In this document: one piece after another, positions 38,185 through 46,633 of the stretch
Layout: every line of letters begins with the position of its first letter
Position numbering within the stretch: position 1 is the stretch's first letter
Source: Shewanella aestuarii
Lineage (GTDB): Bacteria > Pseudomonadota > Gammaproteobacteria > Enterobacterales > Shewanellaceae
Assembly (NCBI RefSeq): GCF_011765625.1
Contig: NZ_CP050313.1
Coordinates: 1,422,501-1,486,500, forward strand
Direction of reading: 5' to 3'
DNA length: 64,000 bases
The notes under the pieces: generated by a model
The model's database searches: none
Told to the model about the DNA's origin: nothing
Seen by the model: the letters and a program-made list of their open reading frames with translations, nothing else
Program-made: the position numbers and the translations under genes

Positions 38185-39252
38185 TTACACGCCCTTATTG
38201 TTTGCAGAATGTTGTTCATCGATTTGGCTAGCGGCAGCTAATTGGGTTAATACCTGATAACCTTTGCCACTCGCGAGGGTTTGTAACGCAAGTTGAGTTC
38301 CGGCTTTGACAGAGTCTGCTACGCCACTGACATATAAAGCGCAGCCAGCATTTATGGCAACAGCATCACGCTGAGCATCACTGCCATTGCCTTGCAATAT
38401 GGCTTTGGTAATGAGGGCGTTGTCACTGGGTTCGCCTCCGGTTAACTGGTTAATGTCGGCATGTATAACGCCCAAATCTTCGGGTGATAAGTCATAAAAG
38501 TGTACTTTACCATTATTTAACTCGGCCACTTGGGTGATACCATGTAAAGCGACTTCATCTAAACCACTACCATGAACGACCATTGCACGCTTTACCCCTA
38601 ATGCGTTTAATACATTGACTATGGGTTTTAGTAGTGTTGGTGAGTATACCCCTAAAAGCATAAACTCTGGCTTGGCAGGGTTAATTAATGGCCCAAGAAT
38701 ATTAAAAATGGTGCGGGTTTTTAGTGCTTGACGAACAGGCACCGCATGGCGTACCCCTGCATGGTAATGCGGTGCAAATAAAAAGCATAAGCCTAACGTA
38801 TCAATTGCATCACTGGCGCCTTGTGGGCTCATGGTCAGTGCAATGCCACAATGTGACAGCAAATCCGATGAGCCTGATTTACTCGACACTCCTCGATTAC
38901 CGTGTTTGGCAACCTTGGCTCCCGCGGCGGCGGCAACAAATGCCGCGGTAGTCGAGATATTAATTGTATTAAAGCCATCACCCCCTGTACCGACAATATC
39001 AACCACACCTGAGCTAAGTGATTCCTCACTGCGTGGAAATGCTTTGGCTGCTTGGCGCAGAGCATCGGCGGCTCCGGCGATCTCATCAATGGTTTCACCA
39101 CGCATTTTTAGCGCGATCAACATGCCAGCCATGGCTATTGGATCCATATTCCCTCCGACTATATCGGCAAATAAGCTGGCACTTTGTTGGCGCGTTAATG
39201 GGTTACCCTGATAAAGCGTATCGAGCAACACTTGAGTCGGCTCATTCGTCAT
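38185..39252 (-). CDS. trpD: TrpD, anthranilate phosphoribosyltransferase
   Basis: A 355-residue enzyme that transfers phosphoribose from PRPP to anthranilate. The PRPP-binding glycine loop is in VDIVGTGGDGFNTINIST, the conserved KHGNRGVSSKSGSSDLL follows, and HGSGLDEVALHG lies later. It is separate from trpG, unlike the E. coli trpGD fusion. AAGGAGG precedes the ATG, which overlaps the trpG stop by 4 bases. Confidence 0.97.
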   Translation of the reverse strand: MTNEPTQVLLDTLYQGNPLTRQQSASLFADIVGGNMDPIAMAGMLIALKMRGETIDEIAGAADALRQAAKAFPRSEESLSSGVVDIVGTGGDGFNTINISTTAAFVAAAAGAKVAKHGNRGVSSKSGSSDLLSHCGIALTMSPQGASDAIDTLGLCFLFAPHYHAGVRHAVPVRQALKTRTIFNILGPLINPAKPEFMLLGVYSPTLLKPIVNVLNALGVKRAMVVHGSGLDEVALHGITQVAELNNGKVHFYDLSPEDLGVIHADINQLTGGEPSDNALITKAILQGNGSDAQRDAVAINAGCALYVSGVADSVKAGTQLALQTLASGKGYQVLTQLAAASQIDEQHSANNKGV

Positions 39253-39884
39253 GACTGGCCTCCTTGAGTTATAGGTGCTAATGATGTTTGGGTTAAGTAG
39301 CTGAGCGTTTGGGTTAACAATTGGCTGCCTAAAGTTGTCAAAATTGACTCTGGATGAAATTGAAACCCCACTGCTTTGTGGGCATCGTGCAAAATTGCCA
39401 TTGGCATATTATCGGTAGCAGCAATTACCTCGAGGCAATCGGGTACCTTGGTGGCAACTAGGCTGTGATAGCGAGCAACCGGTAAAGGTGAGGGAAGATT
39501 GGCAAACACCCCTTTACCGCTATGAATGGTCGGGCTAGCTTTTCCATGCACCACAAAAGGCGCGCGTTCCACTTTGCCGCCGTAGTATTCAACCATGGCT
39601 TGATGGCCTAAACAAATACCCAACATGGGTACTTTACCTGCCACTTTAGCAATAAGCTCCATCATGCAACCTGCCTCATGGGGCGCGCCAGGGCCGGGGG
39701 ATAATACCAGTGCTGAGCGTTGGGTTTCGTTTAACAATTTTTGGGCTAAATAGTCGGCGCTTACATCATTTCGATAAATAACCACTTCAAAACCAAGGCT
39801 GCGGAATTGATCAACCAAGTTGTAGGTAAATGAGTCGAAGTTATCGAGTAAATACAATTTCATTGCTTGGGTTAAATCACTCAT
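39249..39884 (-). CDS. trpG: TrpG, anthranilate synthase component II (glutamine amidotransferase)
   Basis: A 211-residue class I glutamine amidotransferase that supplies ammonia to TrpE. The nucleophile is Cys91 in GICLGHQ, and the His/Glu of the triad are in FQFHPESILT. SPGPGAP is the conserved loop. AGGAGG precedes ATG 39884, giving MSDLTQAMKLYLLDNFDSF; the internal ATG seven codons on is an alternative. The start overlaps the trpE stop (ATGA). Confidence 0.96.
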   Translation of the reverse strand: MSDLTQAMKLYLLDNFDSFTYNLVDQFRSLGFEVVIYRNDVSADYLAQKLLNETQRSALVLSPGPGAPHEAGCMMELIAKVAGKVPMLGICLGHQAMVEYYGGKVERAPFVVHGKASPTIHSGKGVFANLPSPLPVARYHSLVATKVPDCLEVIAATDNMPMAILHDAHKAVGFQFHPESILTTLGSQLLTQTLSYLTQTSLAPITQGGQS

Positions 39885-41464
39885 AGTCCACCTCCTAATT
39901 GGATTGCGGATATGACCGCTTGTGCTTTTTGGCGTGTTTCATCGGCTTCTGCTTGGGGATCTGAATCAAATACCACGCCTGCACCGGCTTGAATATGAGC
40001 CATATCATGTTGAACAAACGCTGAACGGATAACAATACAGGTATCCATATCACCTAAACCATTTAAATAACCTACTGCGCCACCATAGCTTCCTCGACGT
40101 GCTTGCTCTGCTTGGCGCACCAGTTGTGATGCTCGTACCTTAGGAGCACCAACCAGTGTGCCCATGTTCATACAGGCTTGATAAGCATGTAGGGCATCTA
40201 AGTCATGGCGCAACTGCCCAGTCACCCGACTGACTAAATGCATCACGTGTGAATAACGATCCACTTTAAGTAATTCAGCGACTTTGCGACTGCCACTTTG
40301 GCTAATACGGGCGATATCATTACGAGCCAAATCCACTAGCATAAGATGTTCAGAAAGCTCTTTTTTATCTAAGCGCAGTTCTAGCTCAATACGACTATCT
40401 AAGTCAAAATCAATCTCTCCATTGGCCGTTTTGCCACGTTTTCGTGTGCCAGCAATCGGATAAACTTCTACTTGATTATTTTGCGCTTCATATTTCAAGG
40501 CTGACTCTGGAGAGGCACCAAATAAGGTAAAGTCAGGGCCTCTAAAGTAAAACATATAAGGGCTAGGGTTGGTTTTACGTAGGGCACGATAAGCCCCTAA
40601 GGTATTAGGGCAAGGTAAGCTAAAGCAGCGTGATGGCACCACTTGGAAAATATCGCCAGCAACAATGTGCTCTTTTAAATCAATCACGATTTGCTTATAG
40701 GTTTCGTCGCTAATGTTAACTTGGACTTGCTCCGAAATTGGCGCCAGAGGTTTAGCTGGCGTGATGGTGTGGCATAGCTCAATGACTTGTTGACGTTGGG
40801 TATGAAGTGCAGCACTAATTTGCACATCTTTTGTAAACTGCTGAGTGATAATGTCGGCTTGTTGCTGTTTGTGATCGATTAGAATTAAGGTTTCAGCAAG
40901 GTAAAAAAGATAATCAGGGCATTGGTTATTTGCGTTGGGTACTGCTGGCAGTGGCTCTACGGTATCAATTAAATCATAGGCTAGTACCCCCCCTAAAAAT
41001 AAGTCTTCAAACTGTGGATCTTTATCGGTTTTGATATGTTTTACCAGCGCTCGAAGACCATCTAAAGGGGAAGTTGATTTGAGTCTGGCATCTTCATCTT
41101 GCAAGCTGGTGGCTTTTTGAAGGTGAATGGTTAACGATGCTAATACGTCATTTTGGCTGGCTAGATTTAATTGAGTGTGGCAATCAAATTGTTCGGTAAA
41201 AAATTGCTCAATAGGCGTTAACAAGCTTTGGCCGTTTATGGTTAAGGCGCTTAAGGTAAGCTGATAACCATCGCAGCGGATCATCAAGGCTGCATGGGTC
41301 AGTACAATGCTTTTTAGATGGTCTTTGCTGTCTATTTCCGCAGACTCAAGCAACATAGTATGAGGTGCATTATTGGTCACATGTTCATACAGACTTAATG
41401 GATCAGCATGATAGGTTAGCGGCTGTTTTTCGGTACTGACCTGGGCTATTTGATTCGGTTTCAT
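39881..41464 (-). CDS. trpE: TrpE, anthranilate synthase component I
   Basis: A 527-residue chorismate-using enzyme and the first committed step to tryptophan. The C-terminal chorismate-binding domain has GDIFQVVPSRCFSL, YPIAGTRKRG, LVDLARNDIARIS, GTLVGAPKVRA and the ending IQAGAGVVFDSDP. The N-terminal segment YHADPLSLYEHV, with LLESAEID, is the Trp feedback-binding site. It is the first structural gene after the trpL leader and attenuator. Confidence 0.97.
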   Translation of the reverse strand: MKPNQIAQVSTEKQPLTYHADPLSLYEHVTNNAPHTMLLESAEIDSKDHLKSIVLTHAALMIRCDGYQLTLSALTINGQSLLTPIEQFFTEQFDCHTQLNLASQNDVLASLTIHLQKATSLQDEDARLKSTSPLDGLRALVKHIKTDKDPQFEDLFLGGVLAYDLIDTVEPLPAVPNANNQCPDYLFYLAETLILIDHKQQQADIITQQFTKDVQISAALHTQRQQVIELCHTITPAKPLAPISEQVQVNISDETYKQIVIDLKEHIVAGDIFQVVPSRCFSLPCPNTLGAYRALRKTNPSPYMFYFRGPDFTLFGASPESALKYEAQNNQVEVYPIAGTRKRGKTANGEIDFDLDSRIELELRLDKKELSEHLMLVDLARNDIARISQSGSRKVAELLKVDRYSHVMHLVSRVTGQLRHDLDALHAYQACMNMGTLVGAPKVRASQLVRQAEQARRGSYGGAVGYLNGLGDMDTCIVIRSAFVQHDMAHIQAGAGVVFDSDPQAEADETRQKAQAVISAIQLGGGL

Positions 41465-41520
41465 CTTGCTGCCTTCGTTTATTTGAATTTATTAATTAAC
41501 CTGTGAACATGGGCCAGATA

Positions 41521-41554
41521 ACAAGAAAGCCCACATCTCTGCGGGCTTTCTTGT
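41521..41554 (-). terminator. trp attenuator hairpin
   Basis: A perfect 12-base inverted repeat: on the plus strand ACAAGAAAGCCC (41521-41532) and GGGCTTTCTTGT (41543-41554) with a 10-base loop. On the minus strand it lies about 45 bases after the trpL stop and 57 bases before trpE, where the 3:4 terminator of trp attenuation belongs. The sequence after it is only moderately U-rich. Confidence 0.85.
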
Positions 41555-41597
41555 AAAATTTTGTCTCTAAAATGAGCGCAATGCTTCACACAACCCG

Positions 41598-41654
41598 TTA
41601 ATTTGGGAAGTGCCACCACCAAGTAATGTGTTGTGAAGCGATAAGGTTAGTCAT
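41598..41654 (-). CDS. trpL: TrpL, trp operon leader peptide
   Basis: An 18-codon frame reading MTNLIASQHITWWWHFPN then TAA, with three consecutive Trp codons. Ribosome stalling at these codons when charged tRNA-Trp is scarce would prevent the downstream terminator from forming. Within the leader, GCTTCACA can pair with TGTGAAGC just after the stop, supplying the 1:2 stem expected for attenuation. The 18-codon length, position between promoter and attenuator, and Trp run make the call firm despite the small size. Confidence 0.93.
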   Translation of the reverse strand: MTNLIASQHITWWWHFPN

Positions 41655-41686
41655 ATGTCATTTCAGTTGTATTTGTTTGTGCCTAT

Positions 41687-41715
41687 AGGAAACCTTAGCT
41701 AGCGTTTAATGTCAA
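41687..41715 (-). promoter_or_regulatory. Candidate trp operon promoter
   Basis: A perfect -35 box TTGACA lies on the minus strand at 41715-41710, about 56 bases before trpL. The best 17-base-spaced -10 is only TTTCCT (41692-41687), so the -10 is uncertain; TATAGG is 21 bases away. CTAGCTAAG between them could be part of a repressor site, but I could not recognise a full TrpR operator. Confidence 0.45.
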
Positions 41716-41875
41716 TTGAATATTGCTCATTTTCGTGGTTTCAAGTGAAATAAAATCGTATCCGCTCATTACTGCTTTTCCTCGTTGTTAGTTTGTTAAG
41801 CTTATCTCGTTAACAGCTAAAGATTTTTTACACAATCACAAAGCTTTTAGCGTGAGTATCAAGTACAATAGGTGC

Positions 41876-42732
41876 ATGACTACCCAATCTATATTGGCTG
41901 ACTTACACAGCCACACAACAGCATCTGATGGCGTGTTAACGCCTTCTGAGCTAGTTGCTCGCGCCCTTGAAAAAGGGGTTCAAATGTTATCCATTACTGA
42001 TCACGACACGGTAAAAGGATTAGCTGAAGCCCATGCATTTAACCAGCAGCAACCTGAACCGCTTATACTTATTGATGGCACTGAAATATCCACTCGCTGG
42101 AATAATTTTGATATCCACATCGTTGGTTTAAATATTGATAAGAATGATGCCACACTGCTGAGTTTTTTACGCTCGCAGCGAGAACTGCGTGAGGCCAGAG
42201 CCCAAGAAATTGGCTTGCGTTTAGCCAAGGCTGGTATTGAAGGGGCTTACGAAGGCGCTAAAGCGATAGCTGGTGATGCGGCATTAAGTCGTGGCCATTA
42301 TGCGCGATGGTTAGCTGATAACGGCTATGCCAGCGATATGCCCAGTGTGTTTAAACGCTATTTAGCCCGAGGTAAAACTGGTTATGTCCCTAACAATTGG
42401 GGGACATGGCTAACGCTATTGAGGTTATTCATCAAGCTGGCGGCCTTGCGGTGCTTGCTCATCCTAGTGGCTATAAATTATCAGCGAAATGGTTAAAACG
42501 ACTTGTGCGAGATTTTAAAGACGCTGGTGGTGATGCAATGGAAGTGGTGCTGGGCCAGCAAACGATTGAAGATAGAAATAATTTATTGGCACTAAGCCAT
42601 CAACACCAGTTGCTAGCTTCACTTGGCAGTGATTTTCACTTTGTCAGTAACTGGATTGAATTAGGTAAAAATTTATACCAACCTCAAGGTGTAACTTGGG
42701 TGTGGCAATCACCAATTTGGACGGAAAGATAA
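41876..42732 (+). pseudogene. YciV-like PHP-domain phosphoesterase (RNase AM family), frameshifted
   Basis: PHP-domain enzyme of the YciV/TrpH family, a 5'-3' exonuclease for short RNAs or a nucleoside 3',5'-bisphosphate phosphatase. Metal-binding motifs are DLHSHTTASDG, ITDHD, AHPSGYKL and GSDFHF. The frame breaks at five G (42399-42403). One extra G turns NNWGTW into NNWGDMANAIEV and joins both parts into 285 residues, the family length. The start at ATG 41876 gives MTTQSILADLH; the upstream GTG 41852 is less likely. The stop overlaps the yciO start (TAATG). Divergence from trpL-trpE is conserved in enterobacteria. Confidence 0.88.
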
Positions 42733-43352
42733 TGAGTCAATTTTTTTATATACATGATGAAAATCCACAAGCAAGGTTAATCAACCAAGCGGTCGATCTT
42801 CTTAAACAAGGCGGGGTAATTGTTTATCCTACTGATTCTGGGTATGCGCTGGGTTGCATGATTGGCGACAAAAATGCAATGACGCGCATGGTGCGTATTC
42901 GCCAAATTGATAATGATCGTAACTTCTCGCTGATGTGTCGTGACTTATCTGAACTGGCCAATTTTGCCAAAGTAGATAATCAAGCATATCGCTTGCTAAA
43001 AAGCTGCACGCCAGGGCCTTATACCTTTATTTTTAAGGCCAGCAAAGAAGTACCGCGTCGACTACAGTGTGAGAAGAAACGCACTATTGGCATACGTGTG
43101 CCTGATAATGTGATTGCTCAGGCGCTATTAGAAGCTCTGGGAGAACCCTTAATGTCGACCAGTTTAGTGATGCCAAATGAAGAGCATGCAGAGTCTGATC
43201 CTGAGCATATTCGCGATATTCTTGAAAATCACGTTGAAGGCATTATTCATGGTGGTTATTTACCTGAGAAGCAAACCACAGTGATCGATATGTCAGAAGG
43301 TGAAATGAATATTTTACGCCATGGTGCAGGAGATACCTCTGCTTTTGAATAA
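42732..43352 (+). CDS. yciO: YciO-like protein (Sua5/YrdC/YciO family)
   Basis: A 206-residue member of the threonylcarbamoyl-AMP synthase fold group. It aligns with E. coli YciO from the start (MSQFFYIH) and has GGVIVYPTDSGYALGC and the KRTIGIRVPD nucleotide-binding region. YciO itself has little TsaC-type activity, so the function is not settled. ATG 42732 was chosen over the upstream GTG 42696 from this alignment and the TAATG coupling to the yciV-like gene. Confidence 0.92.
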   Translation: MSQFFYIHDENPQARLINQAVDLLKQGGVIVYPTDSGYALGCMIGDKNAMTRMVRIRQIDNDRNFSLMCRDLSELANFAKVDNQAYRLLKSCTPGPYTFIFKASKEVPRRLQCEKKRTIGIRVPDNVIAQALLEALGEPLMSTSLVMPNEEHAESDPEHIRDILENHVEGIIHGGYLPEKQTTVIDMSEGEMNILRHGAGDTSAFE

Positions 43353-43464
43353 GCGGGCTTCACCCTAAATGCGGATCAAAGATATTTGTTTAATCCTTAT
43401 TCATAAATGCGTATAATCGCGCGTTTGGTTTAGCCTCCTCAATAAATCATCGATACGGAGCTTT

Positions 43465-44253
43465 ATGCAGGGTCATCAACAAAGCCTTCCATTAGCTGTG
43501 GTGCGTGGGCAAGTACTAGATACTATGCCGACTGATTTATTTATTCCGCCTGAAGCGCTGGAAGTGTTTTTGGAATCATTTGAGGGGCCATTAGATTTAC
43601 TTTTGTACTTGATACGTAAGCAAAAGTTGGATGTGGTTGATTTACCTATCCAACAAATTACCCATCAGTACCTGATGTATATCGAAATATTAACCGAAGC
43701 GAGAATTGAGTTAGCAGCAGATTATTTAGTCATGGCTGCCACCTTAGCTGAAATTAAGTCGCGTTTACTTTTGCCCAAAATGGTCATGGAAAACGACGAA
43801 GAAGAAGATCCGCGCGTGGTGTTAATTAGGCAATTAAAAGCCTATGAAGTGATTAAACAAGCTGCGGCAGATATTGACGCGTTACCTCGTTTAGAACGAG
43901 ATGTATTTCAAGCCCGTGCTGCGAGAGCACCAAGTATCAAACCTGTTGTTGTGCCACCTGATGCCACTTTATTAGAACTAGCGCGTGCATTTGGTGAAGT
44001 ACTTAAACGTATTGATGCCAACGAAGAGCATCATGTGAAACGTGAAGCACTCTCGACGCGTGAGCGAATGAGCCAAATTTTAGCTAAGCTTTCTAGCACA
44101 AGTTACCTGCACTTTGAGCAGTTATTTGATGTGAGTGAAGGTAAAGCTGGCGTGGTGGTGAGTTTTTTAGCTTTGATGGAGCTCATCAAAGAGTTATTGG
44201 TTGATGTGGTTCAAAATGAACCTTTTTCAACAATATATGTGAAAGCAAAATAA
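43465..44253 (+). CDS. scpA: ScpA, segregation and condensation protein A
   Basis: A 262-residue kleisin that bridges the SMC/MksB-type ATPase heads and ScpB in chromosome condensation. It has the N-terminal kleisin motif LESFEGPLDLLLYLIRKQKL and the mid-region ADYLVMAATLAEIKSRLLLP. The C-terminal winged-helix segment contains VVSFLALMELIKELLVDV. GGAG precedes the ATG. scpB follows after 70 bases. Confidence 0.94.
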   Translation: MQGHQQSLPLAVVRGQVLDTMPTDLFIPPEALEVFLESFEGPLDLLLYLIRKQKLDVVDLPIQQITHQYLMYIEILTEARIELAADYLVMAATLAEIKSRLLLPKMVMENDEEEDPRVVLIRQLKAYEVIKQAAADIDALPRLERDVFQARAARAPSIKPVVVPPDATLLELARAFGEVLKRIDANEEHHVKREALSTRERMSQILAKLSSTSYLHFEQLFDVSEGKAGVVVSFLALMELIKELLVDVVQNEPFSTIYVKAK

Positions 44254-44322
44254 GTAACTAAAGGGTAAAGTAAACCCTAAAATTGTTATTAGGTATCATT
44301 AGTTTAGGCGCCAAAATTACGT

Positions 44323-44927
44323 ATGCAGATTAACTCAACGCAATTAAAGCAATTAATAGAAGCCAGCTTATTTGTTTTAGCTAAACCAATGACTATTCAA
44401 GCATTAAAAGAAACTGTACTGACTGATTTCAGTGTGTCTCGTTCAAGGATCAAAGCCGTATTGGATGAGTTACAACAAGATTATCAAGAAAGAGGTGTTC
44501 AACTCGTTAAAGTTGCGGGGGATATCGTTTTCAAACTCAAGAAGTACTTAGCCCTTTTTTACAGCCTTTATGGCATGAAAAAGCCCCTAAGTATTCTCGT
44601 GCAACCATGGAAACCTTAGCCGTGATTGCCTATCGCCAACCTGTTACACGGGGCGATATTGAACAAGTAAGAGGTGTGGCCATCAGCAGCCATATCATAA
44701 AAAGTTTAGCTGACAGAAACTGGATAAAAGCGGTAGGGCACAAAGAAGTGCCGGGAAGACCTGCATTATATGCAACTACCAAAGATTTTTTATCTTATTT
44801 TGGCTTAAAAAAATTAGCTGATTTACCTCAGCTAAATGATATTGAGTCATTACAAGCGATGTTTGAAAAAGCCCAACAGGCTCCACTGGATGTGGAACAT
44901 ACATCGCAAGAACAACTTAAAGAGTAA
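44323..44927 (+). pseudogene. scpB: ScpB, segregation and condensation protein B, apparent frameshift
   Basis: Partner of ScpA with two winged-helix domains. The first part (MQINSTQLKQLIEASLFVLA to VKVAG) is lost at five G (44517-44521). One more G restores YRFQTQEVLSPFLQPLWHEK and the frame through METLAVIAYRQPVTRGDIEQ to 44927, for 201 residues. The second domain has VRGVAISSHIIKSL and GHKEVPGRPALYATT. A conserved chromosome-segregation gene is unlikely to be truly broken, so a sequencing deletion is the favoured explanation. Confidence 0.9.
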
Positions 44928-44932
44928 TACTA

Positions 44933-45805
44933 ATGAGCGAAAAATTGCAGAAAGTCTTGGCCCGTGCAGGCCATGGCTCCCGTCGTGAGATGGAGGCATG
45001 GATTGCTGCAGGCCGAGTTAGTGTTGATGGTGAAATTGCTAATTTAGGTGATCGTGTAGAGGCTGATGCCAAAATACGTATTGATGGTCGAGCAATATCA
45101 TTAAAGTCAACTGAAGACATGATTTGTCGTGTGTTGGCGTATCACAAACCAGAAGGTGAGATTTGTTCTCGTAAAGATCCTGAAGGTCGTCCAACGGTTT
45201 TCCAGCGTTTACCAAATATTCGTGATTCTCGCTGGGTGGCTGTAGGTCGATTAGATATCAACACCTCTGGTCTATTATTGTTTACTTCAGATGGTGAGTT
45301 AGCTAATCGCTTAATGCATCCGTCAAACGAAGTGGAGCGAGAATACGCTGTACGTACTTTTGGTGAAGTTCCAGAAGCCGCAGTACAGCGTTTACGTACA
45401 GGCGTAACCCTTGAAGATGGTCCTGCACAATTTGACAGTATTAAGCCTGCCGGTGGTGAAGGGATCAATCAATGGTGGCATGTTACTTTACGTGAAGGTC
45501 GTAACCGTGAGGTTCGTCGTTTATGGGAGTCGCAAGAAGTGCAGGTTAGCCGTTTGATCCGTGTCCGTTACGGTATGGTTGAGTTACCAAAAACCTTACC
45601 ACGTGGTGGTTGGGTTGAATTACCTCTTGAGCAAGTTAACTATTTGCGTCAACTCGCAGGATTAGACGCCGAAACTCGTTCAATGTTGGGGCATGATAAA
45701 CACAGTGTTGCACGTTCAAAAGTGAAAAGCGCTAAAATTCGTCGTGCAGTGCGTAAGCATAAAGTGACGGGCAGTAAGACAAAGCCATCTCGCCAGCGTA
45801 GCTAA
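44933..45805 (+). CDS. rluB: RluB, 23S rRNA pseudouridine(2605) synthase
   Basis: A 290-residue RsuA-family pseudouridine synthase. The N-terminal S4 RNA-binding domain (about 3-60) begins [18 protein letters not shown]. The catalytic Asp108 is in [32 protein letters not shown] is the third conserved block. The basic C-terminal tail ([20 protein letters not shown]) is typical of RluB. It starts 5 bases after scpB; E. coli rluB also sits in this neighbourhood near the trp genes. Confidence 0.93.
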   Translation: MSEKLQKVLARAGHGSRREMEAWIAAGRVSVDGEIANLGDRVEADAKIRIDGRAISLKSTEDMICRVLAYHKPEGEICSRKDPEGRPTVFQRLPNIRDSRWVAVGRLDINTSGLLLFTSDGELANRLMHPSNEVEREYAVRTFGEVPEAAVQRLRTGVTLEDGPAQFDSIKPAGGEGINQWWHVTLREGRNREVRRLWESQEVQVSRLIRVRYGMVELPKTLPRGGWVELPLEQVNYLRQLAGLDAETRSMLGHDKHSVARSKVKSAKIRRAVRKHKVTGSKTKPSRQRS

Positions 45806-45829
45806 TACACATAGTTACGTCAGCCGATG

Positions 45830-45855
45830 AAAGCCGCTTAATGCGGCTTTTTTTA
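45830..45855 (+). terminator. Terminator after rluB
   Basis: AAAGCCGC (45830-45837) pairs with GCGGCTTT (45843-45850) around TTAAT, followed by TTTT. Confidence 0.92.
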
Positions 45856-46102
45856 TGACTAATTATTGCATGTCATTAGTGGATAAAATTATTGGCTTTT
45901 AGTTTGGTATTACTTTTTTGCCCTATCAACTAGGATTTGGTTCTATTTTACTAACGGGTTTTGTGTTGACGTTAGACTATCTGTATTGCGAGCGAACGAC
46001 ATAGGCTAACAAAGTATCCGCTTGATTTTTGTCACTTATGGCTGAAAAAAGTTCGCTTTGGTGTTTTTTAAATCACTTAAAACTCTATTCGGTAATTTTT
46101 AG
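45856..46102. other. Intergenic region between rluB and the tRNA-Leu promoter
   Basis: AT-rich, with no gene, tRNA or repeat that I can support. Stop codons occur in all frames at short spacing. Confidence 0.5.
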
Positions 46103-46130
46103 TTGCGCTAAAAATAAAATACAGTAAAGT
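46103..46130 (+). promoter_or_regulatory. Candidate promoter of tRNA-Leu
   Basis: TTGCGC (46103-46108) and TAAAGT (46125-46130) lie 16 bases apart, about 80 bases before the mature tRNA. Sequence just after is GC-richer (GCACCACG). This would give a 5' leader of roughly 75 bases for RNase P removal. Confidence 0.45.
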
Positions 46131-46212
46131 ATGCACCACGTTCAGCGGCGCAGCCTAAGTTGCTAAGTTGACAACAAATTTTAACGAACTGAACTTCAGT
46201 TTGTCAGAGTTT

Positions 46213-46298
46213 GCCCGAGTGGTGGAATCGGTAGACACAAGGGATTTAAAATCCCTCGCTGAATAAGCGTGCCAGTTCAAGTCTGGCCTCGGGTACCA
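46213..46298 (+). tRNA. leuZ: tRNA-Leu (anticodon UAA), CCA encoded
   Basis: An 86-base class II tRNA. The acceptor strand GCCCGAG pairs with CTCGGGT, and the D-arm is GGTGGAATCGGTAGACAC. The anticodon stem is AGGGA/TCCCT around TTTAAAA with anticodon TAA. A long variable arm follows, then the T-arm GCCAGTTCAAGTCTGGC, ending in ACCA. It closely resembles E. coli leuZ. No other tRNA gene adjoins it, whereas E. coli leuZ lies in a glyW-cysT-leuZ transcript. Confidence 0.96.
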
Positions 46299-46361
46299 TT
46301 ATCAAGCTTGCTTGCAAGTGATGGATAAACAAGCCTCAATGATAAGTTGGGGCTTTTTTAT
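46299..46361 (+). ncRNA. tRNA-Leu 3' trailer with hairpins and terminator (copy A)
   Basis: Directly after the tRNA CCA, CTTGC-TT-GCAAG makes a small hairpin. GCCTCAA (46333-46339) pairs with TTGGGGC (46347-46353), followed by a T run, making the transcript terminator. The same trailer recurs at 46442-46504 and 46680-46742 with one to three changes. In E. coli the excised leuZ 3' trailer acts as an sRNA sponge; whether this one does is unknown. Confidence 0.7.
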
Positions 46362-46380
46362 GTCTGAAATTTAACGATAC

Positions 46381-46633
46381 AAAATCCCTCGCACTCTTGA
46401 TAAAAGCAGGCGTGCCAGTTCAAGTCTGGCCTCGGGTACCATTATTAAGCTTGCTTGCAAGTGATGGATAAATAAGCCTCAACGATAAGTTGGGGCTTTT
46501 TTATTGCCTGAAATTGATGATTTGCTGCGTTATCCTCGAGATCTGTTATCGAGGATCTTTATTTATTTGAGGTAGCAGATTCCAGCCCAAAAGCATGGCT
46601 GGAATGACGGTGTTGAGAAGTGTTTTGGTAATG
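46381..46633 (+). repeat. tRNA-Leu 3'-end plus trailer repeat, copy B
   Basis: It starts with AAAATCCCTCGC, copying the tRNA anticodon-arm 3' side, then carries a changed variable arm. The last 32 bases of tRNA-Leu follow exactly (46410-46441 equals 46267-46298), then the trailer and terminator (46442-46504). Two more hairpins come next: ATCCTCGA with TCGAGGAT, and ATTCCAGC with GCTGGAAT. No acceptor 5' strand or D-arm exists, so it is not a functional tRNA. From 46396 on it is the first unit of a 238-base tandem duplication. Confidence 0.92.

Noticed and set aside
38831-39211. 126-codon frame antisense to trpD
   Set aside because: Complementary to a well-conserved enzyme gene and low-complexity Pro/Ala/Ser composition.
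41687-41715. TrpR operator in the trp promoter
   Set aside because: CTAGCTAAG is only a partial resemblance; no full symmetrical TrpR site could be seen.
42397-42732. Second half of the yciV-like gene as an independent 111-codon gene
   Set aside because: It lacks the N-terminal metal motifs, which lie in the adjoining frame; one base in a G run joins them into a family-length protein.
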